Source: Actinomyces oricola (lineage in GTDB: Bacteria > Actinomycetota > Actinomycetes > Actinomycetales > Actinomycetaceae). Taken from it: a DNA stretch of 64,000 bases. Below, piece after piece: positions 8,499 to 16,857 of this stretch. Location: assembly GCF_004104015.1 (NCBI RefSeq), contig NZ_RYFV01000016.1, forward strand, positions 1 to 64,000, in the 5' to 3' direction. Numbering within the stretch: position 1 is the first letter of the stretch; every line of letters starts with the position of its first letter. A model generated the notes under the pieces. It had not been told where the DNA came from. It made no database searches and worked only from the letters and a program-made list of their open reading frames with translations. The position numbers were made by a program, and so were the translations under genes.

Positions 8499-10451
8499 GT
8501 GTCTGACACCGCCCCCGCGACACCCTCCGCAGCGTACCTGGCCGCCGCCCACCCCGAGCTTGTCGCCCGCGGCTCAGCCGACTCCGCCGTCGCCAACGGG
8601 GACCGCCCCCTCATTGACGCGGTCGACACCATTACCGAATACCTCGACCGCTCCGACTGGCGGGTCAACGCCAACGCCAACCAGGGCTACTCCCTGGGGG
8701 GCATGATGCTCAACACCTCCGGGAAGGTCGTGGCCAACTACTGGCTGAGCCAGGTCTACCCGCAGGCCGCTGGAGACGCCCACCGCAACGGCGACATCCA
8801 CATCCACGACCTCGACATGTTCGCCGGCTACTGCGCCGGATGGTCGCTCAAGAACCTCCTCCAGCAGGGCCTGGGCGGCGTGCCGGGCAAGATCTCCTCG
8901 GGCCCCGCCAAGCACTTCTCCTCGGCTGTGGGCCAGATCGTCAACTTCCTGGGGACTTTGCAGAACGAGTGGGCCGGCGCCCAGGCCTTCTCCTCCTTCG
9001 ACACCTACATGGCTCCCTTCATCCGCCTGGACTCCATGACCTACGACCAGGTCCTCCAGTGCATGCAGGAGCTCATCTTCAACCTCAACGTCCCCTCCCG
9101 CTGGGGCACCCAGACCCCCTTCACCAACCTGACCTTCGACTGGACCTGCCCGGCCGACCTGGCCGACGAGCACCCCCTCATCGGCGACGAGCTGTGCGAC
9201 TTCACCTACGGGGACCTTGAGGTCGAGATGGGCATGATCAACCGCGCCTTCATGGAGGTCATGACCGAGGGCGACGCCGAGGGGCGGGTCTTCACCTTCC
9301 CCATCCCCACCTACAACATCACCAAGGACTTCGACTGGGACTCGGAGAACTGCGAGCGCCTTTTCGCCATGACCGCGAAGTACGGCCTGCCCTACTTCCA
9401 GAACTTCATTAACTCCGAGCTCGACCCCGGCATGATCCGCTCCATGTGCTGCCGCCTCCAGCTGGACCTGCGCGAGCTCCTCAAGCGCGGCAACGGCCTG
9501 TTCGGCTCGGCCGAGCAGACCGGCAGCGTCGGCGTGGTCACCGTCAATATGGCCCGCCTGGGCTACCTTCACCCCGGCGACGAGGCGGGGCTACTGGAAT
9601 CCCTCGATCGTCTCCTGGAGTTGGGCAAGACCACTTTGGAACTCAAGCGGGCCGTCATTCAGCACCACATTGACACCGGCCTGTTCCCCTTCACCAAGCG
9701 CTGGCTGGGCACCTTGGAGAACCACTTCTCCACCCTGGGCGTCAACGGCATGAACGAGATGGTCCGCAACTTCACGCACGACGCCTACGACCTGACCGAT
9801 CCACGCGGCCACGCAATGTGCGCCCGCGTGCTCGACCACGTGCGCGACACCATGGTCCGTTTCCAGGAGGAGACCGGGCACCTGTACAACCTGGAGGCCA
9901 CCCCCGCCGAGGGGACCACGTACCGCTTCGCCAAGGAGGACCGCAAGCGCTTCCCGGGCATCCTCCAGGCCGGAACCGACACCAACCCGTACTACACGAA
10001 CTCCTCCCAGCTGCCCGTGGGCTACACCGATGATCCCTTCGAGGCCCAGGAGATGCAGGAGGAACTCCAGACCAAGTACACCGGCGGCACCGTCCTCCAC
10101 CTGTACATGAACGAGAGGATGTCCTCGCCGCAGGCCTGCAAGGAGCTCGTGCGCCGGTCTCTGACGGCCTTCCGCACCCCGTACATCACCATTACCCCGA
10201 CCTTCTCCATCTGCCCCACCCACGGTTACCTGCCCGGGGAGCACAAGACCTGTGGCAAGTGCGCCGCCCTGCACCCCGACGCCGAGCCAGTGGCCTGCGA
10301 GGTGTGGACGCGCGTCATGGGCTACTTCCGCCCGGTGGAGTCCTTCAACATTGGCAAGAAGGGCGAATACGCCGAGCGCACCATGTTCACCGAGGTCGCC
10401 GCCGGCGCCCACGGGACCGCCACCTCCCGGCTGAGCGCGGTGAGCGCGTGA
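8499..10451 (+). CDS. nrdD: Anaerobic ribonucleoside-triphosphate reductase (class III)
   Basis: About 650 residues from GTG 8499, chosen because GGAG sits six bases upstream; ATG 8487 and ATG 8415 are in frame but lack such a site. The enzyme makes deoxyribonucleotides without oxygen by glycyl-radical chemistry. Visible are DIHIHDLDMF, the thiyl-radical Cys pair in MIRSMCCRLQLD, a C-terminal zinc-site pattern (CPTH, then CGKC) and RVMGYFRP, whose Gly is the probable radical carrier. The N-terminus enters the catalytic fold almost at once, so the ATP-cone domain common in longer NrdD proteins appears to be absent. It heads an operon with a small ORF and the activase gene nrdG. Confidence 0.93.
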   Translation: MSDTAPATPSAAYLAAAHPELVARGSADSAVANGDRPLIDAVDTITEYLDRSDWRVNANANQGYSLGGMMLNTSGKVVANYWLSQVYPQAAGDAHRNGDIHIHDLDMFAGYCAGWSLKNLLQQGLGGVPGKISSGPAKHFSSAVGQIVNFLGTLQNEWAGAQAFSSFDTYMAPFIRLDSMTYDQVLQCMQELIFNLNVPSRWGTQTPFTNLTFDWTCPADLADEHPLIGDELCDFTYGDLEVEMGMINRAFMEVMTEGDAEGRVFTFPIPTYNITKDFDWDSENCERLFAMTAKYGLPYFQNFINSELDPGMIRSMCCRLQLDLRELLKRGNGLFGSAEQTGSVGVVTVNMARLGYLHPGDEAGLLESLDRLLELGKTTLELKRAVIQHHIDTGLFPFTKRWLGTLENHFSTLGVNGMNEMVRNFTHDAYDLTDPRGHAMCARVLDHVRDTMVRFQEETGHLYNLEATPAEGTTYRFAKEDRKRFPGILQAGTDTNPYYTNSSQLPVGYTDDPFEAQEMQEELQTKYTGGTVLHLYMNERMSSPQACKELVRRSLTAFRTPYITITPTFSICPTHGYLPGEHKTCGKCAALHPDAEPVACEVWTRVMGYFRPVESFNIGKKGEYAERTMFTEVAAGAHGTATSRLSAVSA

Positions 10452-10478
10452 GGACTCGCAACGGAAAGGGCGGGATAG

Positions 10479-10622
10479 GTGACGGACTGGAGCGTCGAGT
10501 CCTACATCGACGAGCTGGAGTACGCGTACGCGCTGAAGGCGGAGGCGGAGTCTGTGCGGCGCGGCGAGATCAAGACCCGCCGCCTCGATGAGATCGCCGC
10601 TGAGCTCGGCCTCGATGCCTGA
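10479..10622 (+). CDS. 47-residue small protein between nrdD and nrdG
   Basis: GTG 10479 to TGA 10620-10622 encodes 47 residues, too short for usual ORF lists. It begins MTDWSVESYIDELEYAYALK and ends in a charged helix (RRLDEIAAELGLDA). It starts 27 bp after the nrdD stop, and its stop overlaps the ATG of nrdG (ATGCCTGA), so translation of nrdG is probably coupled to it. GAAAGGGCGGGATAG upstream offers a weak ribosome binding site. The residue pattern is highly acidic/amphipathic, with no cysteine, metal or DNA-binding motif. It could be a small reductase subunit, an assembly factor or just a coupling leader. I recognise no family. Confidence 0.65.
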   Translation: MTDWSVESYIDELEYAYALKAEAESVRRGEIKTRRLDEIAAELGLDA

Positions 10623-11373
10623 AACGGGGGAGGGACGGGCTCGGCCCGTCAGCCCCGCCGACGACCTCCAGATCGCCGGTCTCGTGCCCCTGTCCACCGT
10701 GGACTGGCCGGGTCGCCTCGTCGCCACGGTGTTCTGCCAGGGCTGCCCCTGGAACTGCTTCTACTGCCACAACCGCGCCCTCATCCCCACCCGCACCCCG
10801 GGGGCGGTGCCCTGGGGGCGGGTCCGCGGGCTGCTGGCGCGGCGCCGCGGGCTGCTCGACGGCGTCGTCTTCACCGGCGGGGAGGCACTGCGCCAGGACG
10901 CGCTCGCCGACGCCGCCGCCGAGGTCAAGGAGGCCGGCTTCGCCGTCGGCCTGCACACCGCCGGCTGCTACCCGGGCCGACTCGAGGACATGGTTGCGCG
11001 CGGCCTCGTCGACTGGGTCGGGCTCGACGTCAAGGCCCTGCCCGAGCACTCTGAGGCGGTCATTGGCCGGCCCGGAGGAGTCAAGGCGTGGCAGGCCCTG
11101 GAGATCCTCGTGGCGGCGCGGGCCGGCGGTGGCCCGAGCTTCGAGGTGCGCACCACGGTCGTGCCGGGGGATGTGACCGCCGACGACGCCGTGGAGGTCG
11201 CCCGTCGCGTCCGCGACGCCGGTGCGCGGGTCTTCGCCCTGCAGCAGGCGCGCGGCGAGGGGACCAGCGGGGACTTCGCGGTCACGGCTCCCGGCTGGGA
11301 CGCCCAGTGCGAGCGCATGGCCGAGCGCATCGAGGACCTGGGGTGGGAGCGCTTCACCTACCGGGCGGCGTGA
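10615..11373 (+). CDS. nrdG: Anaerobic ribonucleotide reductase activating protein (radical SAM)
   Basis: 252 residues from ATG 10615; the frame is open further upstream, but this ATG overlaps the stop of the small ORF and gives the family N-terminus. It reduces S-adenosylmethionine at a [4Fe-4S] cluster to place the glycyl radical on NrdD. The cluster motif CPWNCFYC (CxxxCxxC) lies near residue 44, and FTGGEAL follows near 84, the GGE motif that binds the methionyl moiety. It belongs to the longer PflA-like NrdG type rather than the short E. coli form. Third gene of the nrdD operon; the stop is followed by two further in-line stops. Confidence 0.92.
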   Translation: MPETGEGRARPVSPADDLQIAGLVPLSTVDWPGRLVATVFCQGCPWNCFYCHNRALIPTRTPGAVPWGRVRGLLARRRGLLDGVVFTGGEALRQDALADAAAEVKEAGFAVGLHTAGCYPGRLEDMVARGLVDWVGLDVKALPEHSEAVIGRPGGVKAWQALEILVAARAGGGPSFEVRTTVVPGDVTADDAVEVARRVRDAGARVFALQQARGEGTSGDFAVTAPGWDAQCERMAERIEDLGWERFTYRAA

Positions 11374-11415
11374 TAGTCGTGATAGTAAGGGGTCCCGAAC
11401 AGGAGGGGGCAGGGG

Positions 11416-12297
11416 ATGACTGGTCAGCGCATGGCGTATTCGAGCCGGACGCCGGGCGTGCTCCTGTGCGACGACGCCGATCGCCGTCGTCGCGCCAAAG
11501 TGTCACTGGGCGTGATATCCCTGGTACTGGCTGCCGGCGTCGCCGCGTTGTGGGCCTTCCTCGCATCGATGGTCATTGACGGTAGCGACAGTACGGATCT
11601 GGTTCTGGCCAGCGTCTTCATCGTACTCAATGTGGTGGCCCTGATCATGGCCCTGCTCCTGGAGTGCCTCATTATCTGGTTGGTGCCCCGGGCGGGCCGG
11701 TGGTGGCACCAGGTGGATGGCGGCGTGGGATTCGGCCCCTTTCGCGGCTTGTACGGCCTTGAGCAGTTCGTCTGTGGCCTGGCAGTAATCGCGTGCGCGG
11801 GGGTGCTCGGTGCGTCGTTGGTGCCGGAGCATATCGTCGTCTTCCTGGTGATCCTGATAGTGCTTTTCGTGATGTGCTCATGGCTGGTGCACCGGATGAG
11901 CATGCTCGCCCGGTTGAGTCTGGTGCTGACGCCGCAGGGAGCTTGGCTGTACTCCGCGCGCCGTTGGGTCTGGGTGCCGTGGGAGGACGGGCCGGAGGTC
12001 GTGGGTGTGGCGGCACTCGGGGGGCAGGCGCTCGTGCGCACGCGCAGGGTGCGCGAGCTGCGATTCCCCATGGGGAGGCTGCCCTTGAGCTATGCCCGTT
12101 TTCAGCACCTTATCGGCTTCTACGCCCGTCATCCCGAGTGCAGGCATGAGCTCGCCGCGGAGCCCGGCCTGGACCGGGTCAAGGACCTCATGGTCCGTGA
12201 CCTGAGGTGGCTCGAGCAGGAGATGGGCTACCGCGCGCCGCAGGGAGGCCCGCCCTGGCCGCAGGCGCCGACGACGAGCCCCGGCCCCACCGCGTGA
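11416..12297 (+). CDS. Four-helix membrane protein of unknown function
   Basis: 293 residues with AGGAGG nine bases before the ATG. Hydrophobic segments lie at about residues 29-55 (VSLGVISLVLAAGVAALWAF), 60-95, 115-135 and 138-160. A soluble C-terminal half (170-290) contains SARRWVWVPWEDGPEVVGV, which resembles a PH-like strand pattern, and the protein ends in a Pro-rich tail. No catalytic motif is visible. It lies 42 bp after nrdG on the same strand but need not belong to that operon. Function unknown. Confidence 0.7.
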   Translation: MTGQRMAYSSRTPGVLLCDDADRRRRAKVSLGVISLVLAAGVAALWAFLASMVIDGSDSTDLVLASVFIVLNVVALIMALLLECLIIWLVPRAGRWWHQVDGGVGFGPFRGLYGLEQFVCGLAVIACAGVLGASLVPEHIVVFLVILIVLFVMCSWLVHRMSMLARLSLVLTPQGAWLYSARRWVWVPWEDGPEVVGVAALGGQALVRTRRVRELRFPMGRLPLSYARFQHLIGFYARHPECRHELAAEPGLDRVKDLMVRDLRWLEQEMGYRAPQGGPPWPQAPTTSPGPTA

Positions 12298-12424
12298 CAG
12301 CGGGGCCCCGGCCCAATGCGACCGCGCCGTGAAGCGGCTTCGGGCGCGGAGGGCACCGCCGGCGGGGCCCGGGCCTGACGCGCCGGCTCCGCCTCGCAGT
12401 TGACGCCGCGACACCTATCCTAGA

Positions 12425-12447
12425 TACTGGGTAAGCATTACTCAGTA
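12425..12447. promoter_or_regulatory. Inverted repeat before the PadR gene, probable autoregulatory operator
   Basis: TACTGGGTAA (12425-12434) and TTACTCAGTA (12438-12447) are 10-bp arms with one mismatch around GCA. The site is 34 bp before the PadR start codon, in the least GC-rich stretch of the area. PadR repressors often bind such an interrupted palindrome over the promoter of their own exporter operon; that role is inferred from position and symmetry. Confidence 0.65.
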
Positions 12448-12481
12448 ACTATCTCGGCTCGTGCCGTGCCCAGGAGGCGCC

Positions 12482-13156
12482 TTGTCCGTCAAACACGCCC
12501 TGCTCGCCCTGCTCTCCGCCGGGCAGGCCGGCACCTATCAGCTGCGCAAGGACTTCGAGGCCTCCACCGGCTCGACCTGGCCGCTCAATATTGGTCAGGT
12601 CGCCACGACACTGGCCCGCCTGGAGCGCGACGGCCTGGTCGTGCGGCACGACGCAACGCCCGCCGGGCCCGCAGACGGGGCGGCCACAGGATCCGAGGGC
12701 CGAACCACGGGCGCCCGGCGCGAGGGAGCGGGGTCGGACGTTGCCGCATGGGCCCTGACGGAGGCCGGCCGAGCCGAACTCGACCGCTGGTGGAGCGCCC
12801 CGGTCCCGCGTCAGCACCCCGGACGCGACGAGCTCATGATCAAGCTCGCCCTGGCCACCACGGCGCCCGGCGTCGACATTGCCAACCTCATCCAGCGCCA
12901 GCGTCAAGCCGGCCAGGCCGCACTCCACGAGATCACCCGCGCCCGCCGCGCCGCCGCCGAGGACCTCGCCGCGACCCTCGTCCTCGACCACCACGTGTAC
13001 GCCCTGGAGGCGGAATTGCGGTGGCTCGACGACATCGAAGGGCGCCTGGCCCGCGCACGCCACCAGGCGGCGACCTCCCGGCCCGCCCCCTCCGCCCGAC
13101 CGCCGGCGGCCGGGCGCGCCGCCACCCCCGCCACGACCATGGGGGGCCCGGCATGA
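12482..13156 (+). CDS. PadR-family transcriptional regulator
   Basis: 224 residues from TTG 12482, preferred because AGGAGG lies just upstream and the protein then begins LSVKHALLALLSAG, the normal PadR N-terminus. GTG 12461 is the alternative start. A winged-helix domain (about 1-75, with YQLRKDFEASTG and LARLERDGLV) is followed by a low-complexity Gly/Ala/Arg linker (about 62-85) and a helical PadR C-terminal domain. The last 35 residues are Pro/Ala/Arg-rich and probably disordered. Its stop overlaps the start of the ABC ATPase gene (ATGA), so it is the first gene of the exporter operon and probably controls it through the palindrome upstream. Confidence 0.88.
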   Translation: MSVKHALLALLSAGQAGTYQLRKDFEASTGSTWPLNIGQVATTLARLERDGLVVRHDATPAGPADGAATGSEGRTTGARREGAGSDVAAWALTEAGRAELDRWWSAPVPRQHPGRDELMIKLALATTAPGVDIANLIQRQRQAGQAALHEITRARRAAAEDLAATLVLDHHVYALEAELRWLDDIEGRLARARHQAATSRPAPSARPPAAGRAATPATTMGGPA

Positions 13157-13899
13157 GCCCCTCGACCGCGCTCCTGCGCCTGGAGTCCGTCACCCGCATC
13201 CACGGGCACGGCGCCCGCGCCGTCACCGCCCTGGAGGATATCGACCTGACCCTGGAACGCGGCGAGTTCGTCGCCGTCATGGGCCCCTCGGGCTCAGGGA
13301 AGTCAACGCTGCTCAACCTCGCCGGCGCCCTGGACGCCCCGACCTCGGGGCGGGTCCTCGTGGAGGGCGAGGACCTGGCCGGCCTGTCGCCCACGGGGCG
13401 GGCCGACCTGCGCCGCCGCAGCATCGGCTTCGTCTTCCAGGACTTCAACCTCCTGCCCTCACTCACCGCCGCGGAGAACGTCGCCTTCCCCCTCGAACTC
13501 GACGGCATGGGCGCCGCCGCGGCCCGCGCCGAGGCGATGCGGGCCCTGGAGGGCGTCGGGGTGGGCGACCTGGCCGACCGTTTCCCCGACGACGTCTCCG
13601 GCGGCCAGGCCCAGCGCATTGCCATTGCCCGCGCCCTCATCGGCCCGCGGCGCCTCCTGCTGGCAGACGAACCCACCGGCGCCCTCGATTCGGCCACCGG
13701 CGGGGAGGTCGTGGAGCTCTTGCGGCAGCGCGCCGACGACGGCGCCGCGGTACTGCTGGTGACCCACGAGCCGCGCTTGGCCGCCTGGGCGGACCGCACC
13801 GTCTTCCTGCGCGACGGCCACATGGTCGGCACCTCAGCGGCCGAAGACGCCTCCGTCCTCCTGGCGGGCTCCGACGGCCCCGGCGCGGGGCAGCCATGA
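13153..13899 (+). CDS. ABC transporter ATP-binding protein (LolD/MacB type)
   Basis: 248 residues with Walker A GPSGSGKST (near 44), Q-loop GFVFQDFNLLPSL, signature VSGGQAQR, Walker B LLLADEPTGALD and the switch His in VTHEPR. The order and wording match the LolD/MacB/FtsE class that drives FtsX-type mechanotransmission permeases. It sits between the PadR gene and the large permease, with four-base ATGA overlaps on both sides, so the three form one translationally coupled operon. The likely job is extrusion of an antimicrobial or peptide, or cell-envelope remodelling. Specificity cannot be read from the sequence. Confidence 0.92.
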   Translation: MSPSTALLRLESVTRIHGHGARAVTALEDIDLTLERGEFVAVMGPSGSGKSTLLNLAGALDAPTSGRVLVEGEDLAGLSPTGRADLRRRSIGFVFQDFNLLPSLTAAENVAFPLELDGMGAAAARAEAMRALEGVGVGDLADRFPDDVSGGQAQRIAIARALIGPRRLLLADEPTGALDSATGGEVVELLRQRADDGAAVLLVTHEPRLAAWADRTVFLRDGHMVGTSAAEDASVLLAGSDGPGAGQP

Positions 13900-16796
13900 G
13901 GGCCCGCCTGCGCGCCCTGCGCCCGGTGGCGCGGCTGGCCCGCCGCGACGCCGCCCGCCACCGGACGCGCACGATCAGTGCCATTCTTCTCATCGCCCTA
14001 CCGGTGGCTCTGATCGTGGGTCTGCTCGGGCTGGTGGCGGCCCACAGCTCGATGGCACCAACACGGCGGGCCGCCCTGAACACCATCCCCGACGGCGTCC
14101 GGGCCGTGGTCACCGGCACGGCCGTCAGCCCCCTGGCCGCACCCCTACAGCAGCGCCCCGAAGGTTTGAACAGCTGGATCGACGATCCAGACGTCGTACC
14201 GGCCGACGCCCAGGTCATCGGCGACGTCGTCCCCGCCGGGGATGAAGTGCACCAGTTCTGGACGAGCGGAACCGTCCTGGCAACCACCGGCGGTGGCTCC
14301 AAGCCCGGCGCGGTCGACGCGGCGGGAGCCGGATCCCTGCCTCCGGGAAGCGGCGACCTCCAGCGGGTCGCCACCACCGCCCTCACCGAGGCCGACCCCG
14401 CCGCCCTGGACCTCCTCCTGCCGGCCGGCGGCCCCCTCGTGCGCGGCACGGCACCGGTCACAACGGAGGACCTGGTCATCACCACCGCCGTGGCCGCGCG
14501 CACGGGCGCCGACGTCGGCGACGAGATCACCCTCATCGCCCCGCCCTTCACCGGCTGGTACTCCACCGACGGCCGCATCCGCGAATTCCTCGCCAATACG
14601 CAACGAGGATTCCGCGTCTCCGGCATTGTCGAGGCCGAGGAGGATGCCGCCTGGGCGTTGCCCGACTGGGTGGCCGGCACCGCCCGGGCGGACCCCGCCG
14701 GCGTCGACACCCACTTCCTCATCACCGGGCCCCAGCCGGTGAGCTGGGAGGAGGTCAAGGAGCTCAACGAGCACATGGCCATGGCCGTCTCCCGTGACGT
14801 CCTCACCAACTATCCGCCCGACGCCGAGCTCTACCCGGCCCAGGCCGATCCCGCCTCCGTGGTCCTCTACATTGTCCTGCTAGCCCTGGCCGCCGCCGGT
14901 GCCGTCGGACTGCTGCTGGGCCTGGTGACACCGGCATTCGCCGTGGCCGCCGAGCAGCAGCGCCACACCCTGGCGCTCACGGCCGCCACGGGCGCCCGGC
15001 CGCGGGACCTGCGCCGCACCCTGACCCTTCAAGGGGTGGGCACGGGCGTGGCCGGTGGCCTGCTCGGTTGCCTCCTGGGCGCGGCCGGGGCGACCGCCGT
15101 GGTGCGGCTGGTGATGCACCGGGACGACCCGGCCGCGCCGTCGTGGTGGATGGTGATCCTGGCGGTCGTGCTGTGCGCCGGCGCGGGGTGGTTCGCCACC
15201 GCAATCCCGGCACGGCGCGTGGCGCGCGGGGAGATCGTCGTAACTTTGAGGCGGCGGCCCGCGGCGGCCTCCTCACCGCAATGGGCGTGGCGCGGCGGGG
15301 CGCTCGTGGCCTTCGCGGTGGCGGTGGGATGCGCCATCGCCTCCCTGCGCGCGCCCCTGCCCAGGCTCCTGCCGGAGGAGAGCCACGGAGTCCCGGGTCC
15401 CGGGGGCGCGGTCGTCGCCCTGCTGAGCGGATCGCTTCTGGCCGCTGCCGTCGGACTGCTGCTGGCCATCCCGGTGCTGGTTCGCGCCGTCGCCTCCTGC
15501 GCCCACCGGGCCCCGCTGGCGCTGCGCCTGGCCCTGCGCGAGGCCGGTGCCAGGATGACTCGGAGCGCACCGGTGGTCGGTGCGGTGGCGGTCGCCGTCG
15601 CCTTGCTGGGGGCCGGGAGCATCATTCTCCCCTCCCAGGCCCAGAACAGTGAGGACTACATGACCAGTCTGGTCGGGCCCGGCAATCTGGCGATCGGACC
15701 GAAGGTGCCCATCAGCTCCGATTTCGACGCCGCCTTCATGGAATCCCAGGCCGCCGCGCTGGCCGAGGCGGGCCTCCCCGTCACGGGGGCGCTGCCGGTG
15801 TACTCGGGTGATCCTCGCGATGGCGGGGCGCATCTGACCGCGCTGCCCGCGCCGGGGAAGGCCTGCCACGGGGAGTACGAACTGCCCTCGACCGGATCGG
15901 TGCTGGGGCGCTCCGGCCTGGAGTGCGTGGACTGGAATCGGGGGCATCAAGACGGCCAGATGCTGCCCTGGTGGCTGGGAGACGCGATCCTCATTATGGA
16001 GCCCGACACCATGCGGGCCACGCGCTTCCCCGACGCCCAGCGGGCGGCGGAAACACTGGAGGCCGGGGGCGTGGTGGTCGCCGACGCGACCCGAATCGCC
16101 GCTGACGGAACCGTCGCCTTGGGGTGGACGGGCCAAGATGGGCGGGTCATCGACCAGGTCAGTCTTCCCGGATCCGTTCTGCCCCGTCTGGCCGCCGAGG
16201 CGGTCATGACACCGCAGACCGCCGCCGAACTGTGGCGCGATGGCGAGCAGGAGCCGATCTACGTCGGGGCGATCCTGGAGACCTCCCGGGACCTGACGCC
16301 GGCGGAGGTGGAGCGCGCCAAGGAGATCCTGGCTGGGGACACCGACCTCGTCATGGTCGCCGCGGGGGCCGATGCCGAGGCCAGTCCCTGGGGCGGGCCC
16401 ACGGGGCTGGCGGCGCTGGGGGCGGCCGTGCTCTTCGCACTGTGCGCCCTGGCGGTCAGCCTGGCCCTGGTGCGCAGCCAGGCGCTCCCGGACCTGGTGA
16501 CCATGCACGCCCTGGGAGCGCCCGCGGCGTTCCTGCGGCGCACGGCCGCGGCGCATGCGGTGGTCGTGCTCGGCCTGGGAGTGCCTCTGGGGGCGCTCAT
16601 CGGGTGGGCCGGCGGCGCCTACGCAATGGCCTGGCGGCGCCGCATCTATCCCGACGGGTTCGGGCTGTGGCAGGCGCCCGCGGTCAGCTGGCTCATGCTG
16701 GGCACGGCGGCGGTCGTGGTGACCGCGCTGGGATTGGCCGTGGCCTGGGTGGCGGCCCGGCCGCCGCGCGGCCTGGTTCGTCGCCGCCTGGAGTAG
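13896..16796 (+). CDS. FtsX-type ABC permease, two-domain form
   Basis: 966 residues. A helix at about 27-50 (ISAILLIALPVALIVGLLGL) is followed by a large extracytoplasmic region (about 55-320), then three helices (about 325-440), a further helix pair near 470-545, a second external domain (about 570-840) and three C-terminal helices. This duplicated FtsX layout with about ten membrane spans is typical of actinobacterial exporter permeases partnered with LolD-like ATPases. The ATG overlaps the stop of the ATPase gene. The gene ends 61 bp from the convergent exporter operon, with a perfect hairpin in between. Confidence 0.85.
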   Translation: MRARLRALRPVARLARRDAARHRTRTISAILLIALPVALIVGLLGLVAAHSSMAPTRRAALNTIPDGVRAVVTGTAVSPLAAPLQQRPEGLNSWIDDPDVVPADAQVIGDVVPAGDEVHQFWTSGTVLATTGGGSKPGAVDAAGAGSLPPGSGDLQRVATTALTEADPAALDLLLPAGGPLVRGTAPVTTEDLVITTAVAARTGADVGDEITLIAPPFTGWYSTDGRIREFLANTQRGFRVSGIVEAEEDAAWALPDWVAGTARADPAGVDTHFLITGPQPVSWEEVKELNEHMAMAVSRDVLTNYPPDAELYPAQADPASVVLYIVLLALAAAGAVGLLLGLVTPAFAVAAEQQRHTLALTAATGARPRDLRRTLTLQGVGTGVAGGLLGCLLGAAGATAVVRLVMHRDDPAAPSWWMVILAVVLCAGAGWFATAIPARRVARGEIVVTLRRRPAAASSPQWAWRGGALVAFAVAVGCAIASLRAPLPRLLPEESHGVPGPGGAVVALLSGSLLAAAVGLLLAIPVLVRAVASCAHRAPLALRLALREAGARMTRSAPVVGAVAVAVALLGAGSIILPSQAQNSEDYMTSLVGPGNLAIGPKVPISSDFDAAFMESQAAALAEAGLPVTGALPVYSGDPRDGGAHLTALPAPGKACHGEYELPSTGSVLGRSGLECVDWNRGHQDGQMLPWWLGDAILIMEPDTMRATRFPDAQRAAETLEAGGVVVADATRIAADGTVALGWTGQDGRVIDQVSLPGSVLPRLAAEAVMTPQTAAELWRDGEQEPIYVGAILETSRDLTPAEVERAKEILAGDTDLVMVAAGADAEASPWGGPTGLAALGAAVLFALCALAVSLALVRSQALPDLVTMHALGAPAAFLRRTAAAHAVVVLGLGVPLGALIGWAGGAYAMAWRRRIYPDGFGLWQAPAVSWLMLGTAAVVVTALGLAVAWVAARPPRGLVRRRLE

Positions 16797-16808
16797 GCGG
16801 GGCCGGCT

Positions 16809-16850
16809 GGACTGGGGGCGCCCGCTCGCCGGGGAGGGCGCCCCCAGTCC
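16809..16850. terminator. Bidirectional hairpin between convergent exporter operons
   Basis: Perfect 15-bp arms at 16809-16823 and 16836-16850 enclose a 12-base loop. The element fills the 61-bp gap between two converging genes and can act for both strands. There is no clear T-run, as is common in high-GC actinobacteria. Confidence 0.75.
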
Positions 16851-16857
16851 GGGTCGG

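Noticed and set aside
12879-13895. Upstream extension of the permease frame through the PadR and ATPase genes
   Set aside because: Arg/Pro-rich shadow translation; the true permease start is the ATG at 13896 overlapping the ATPase stop.
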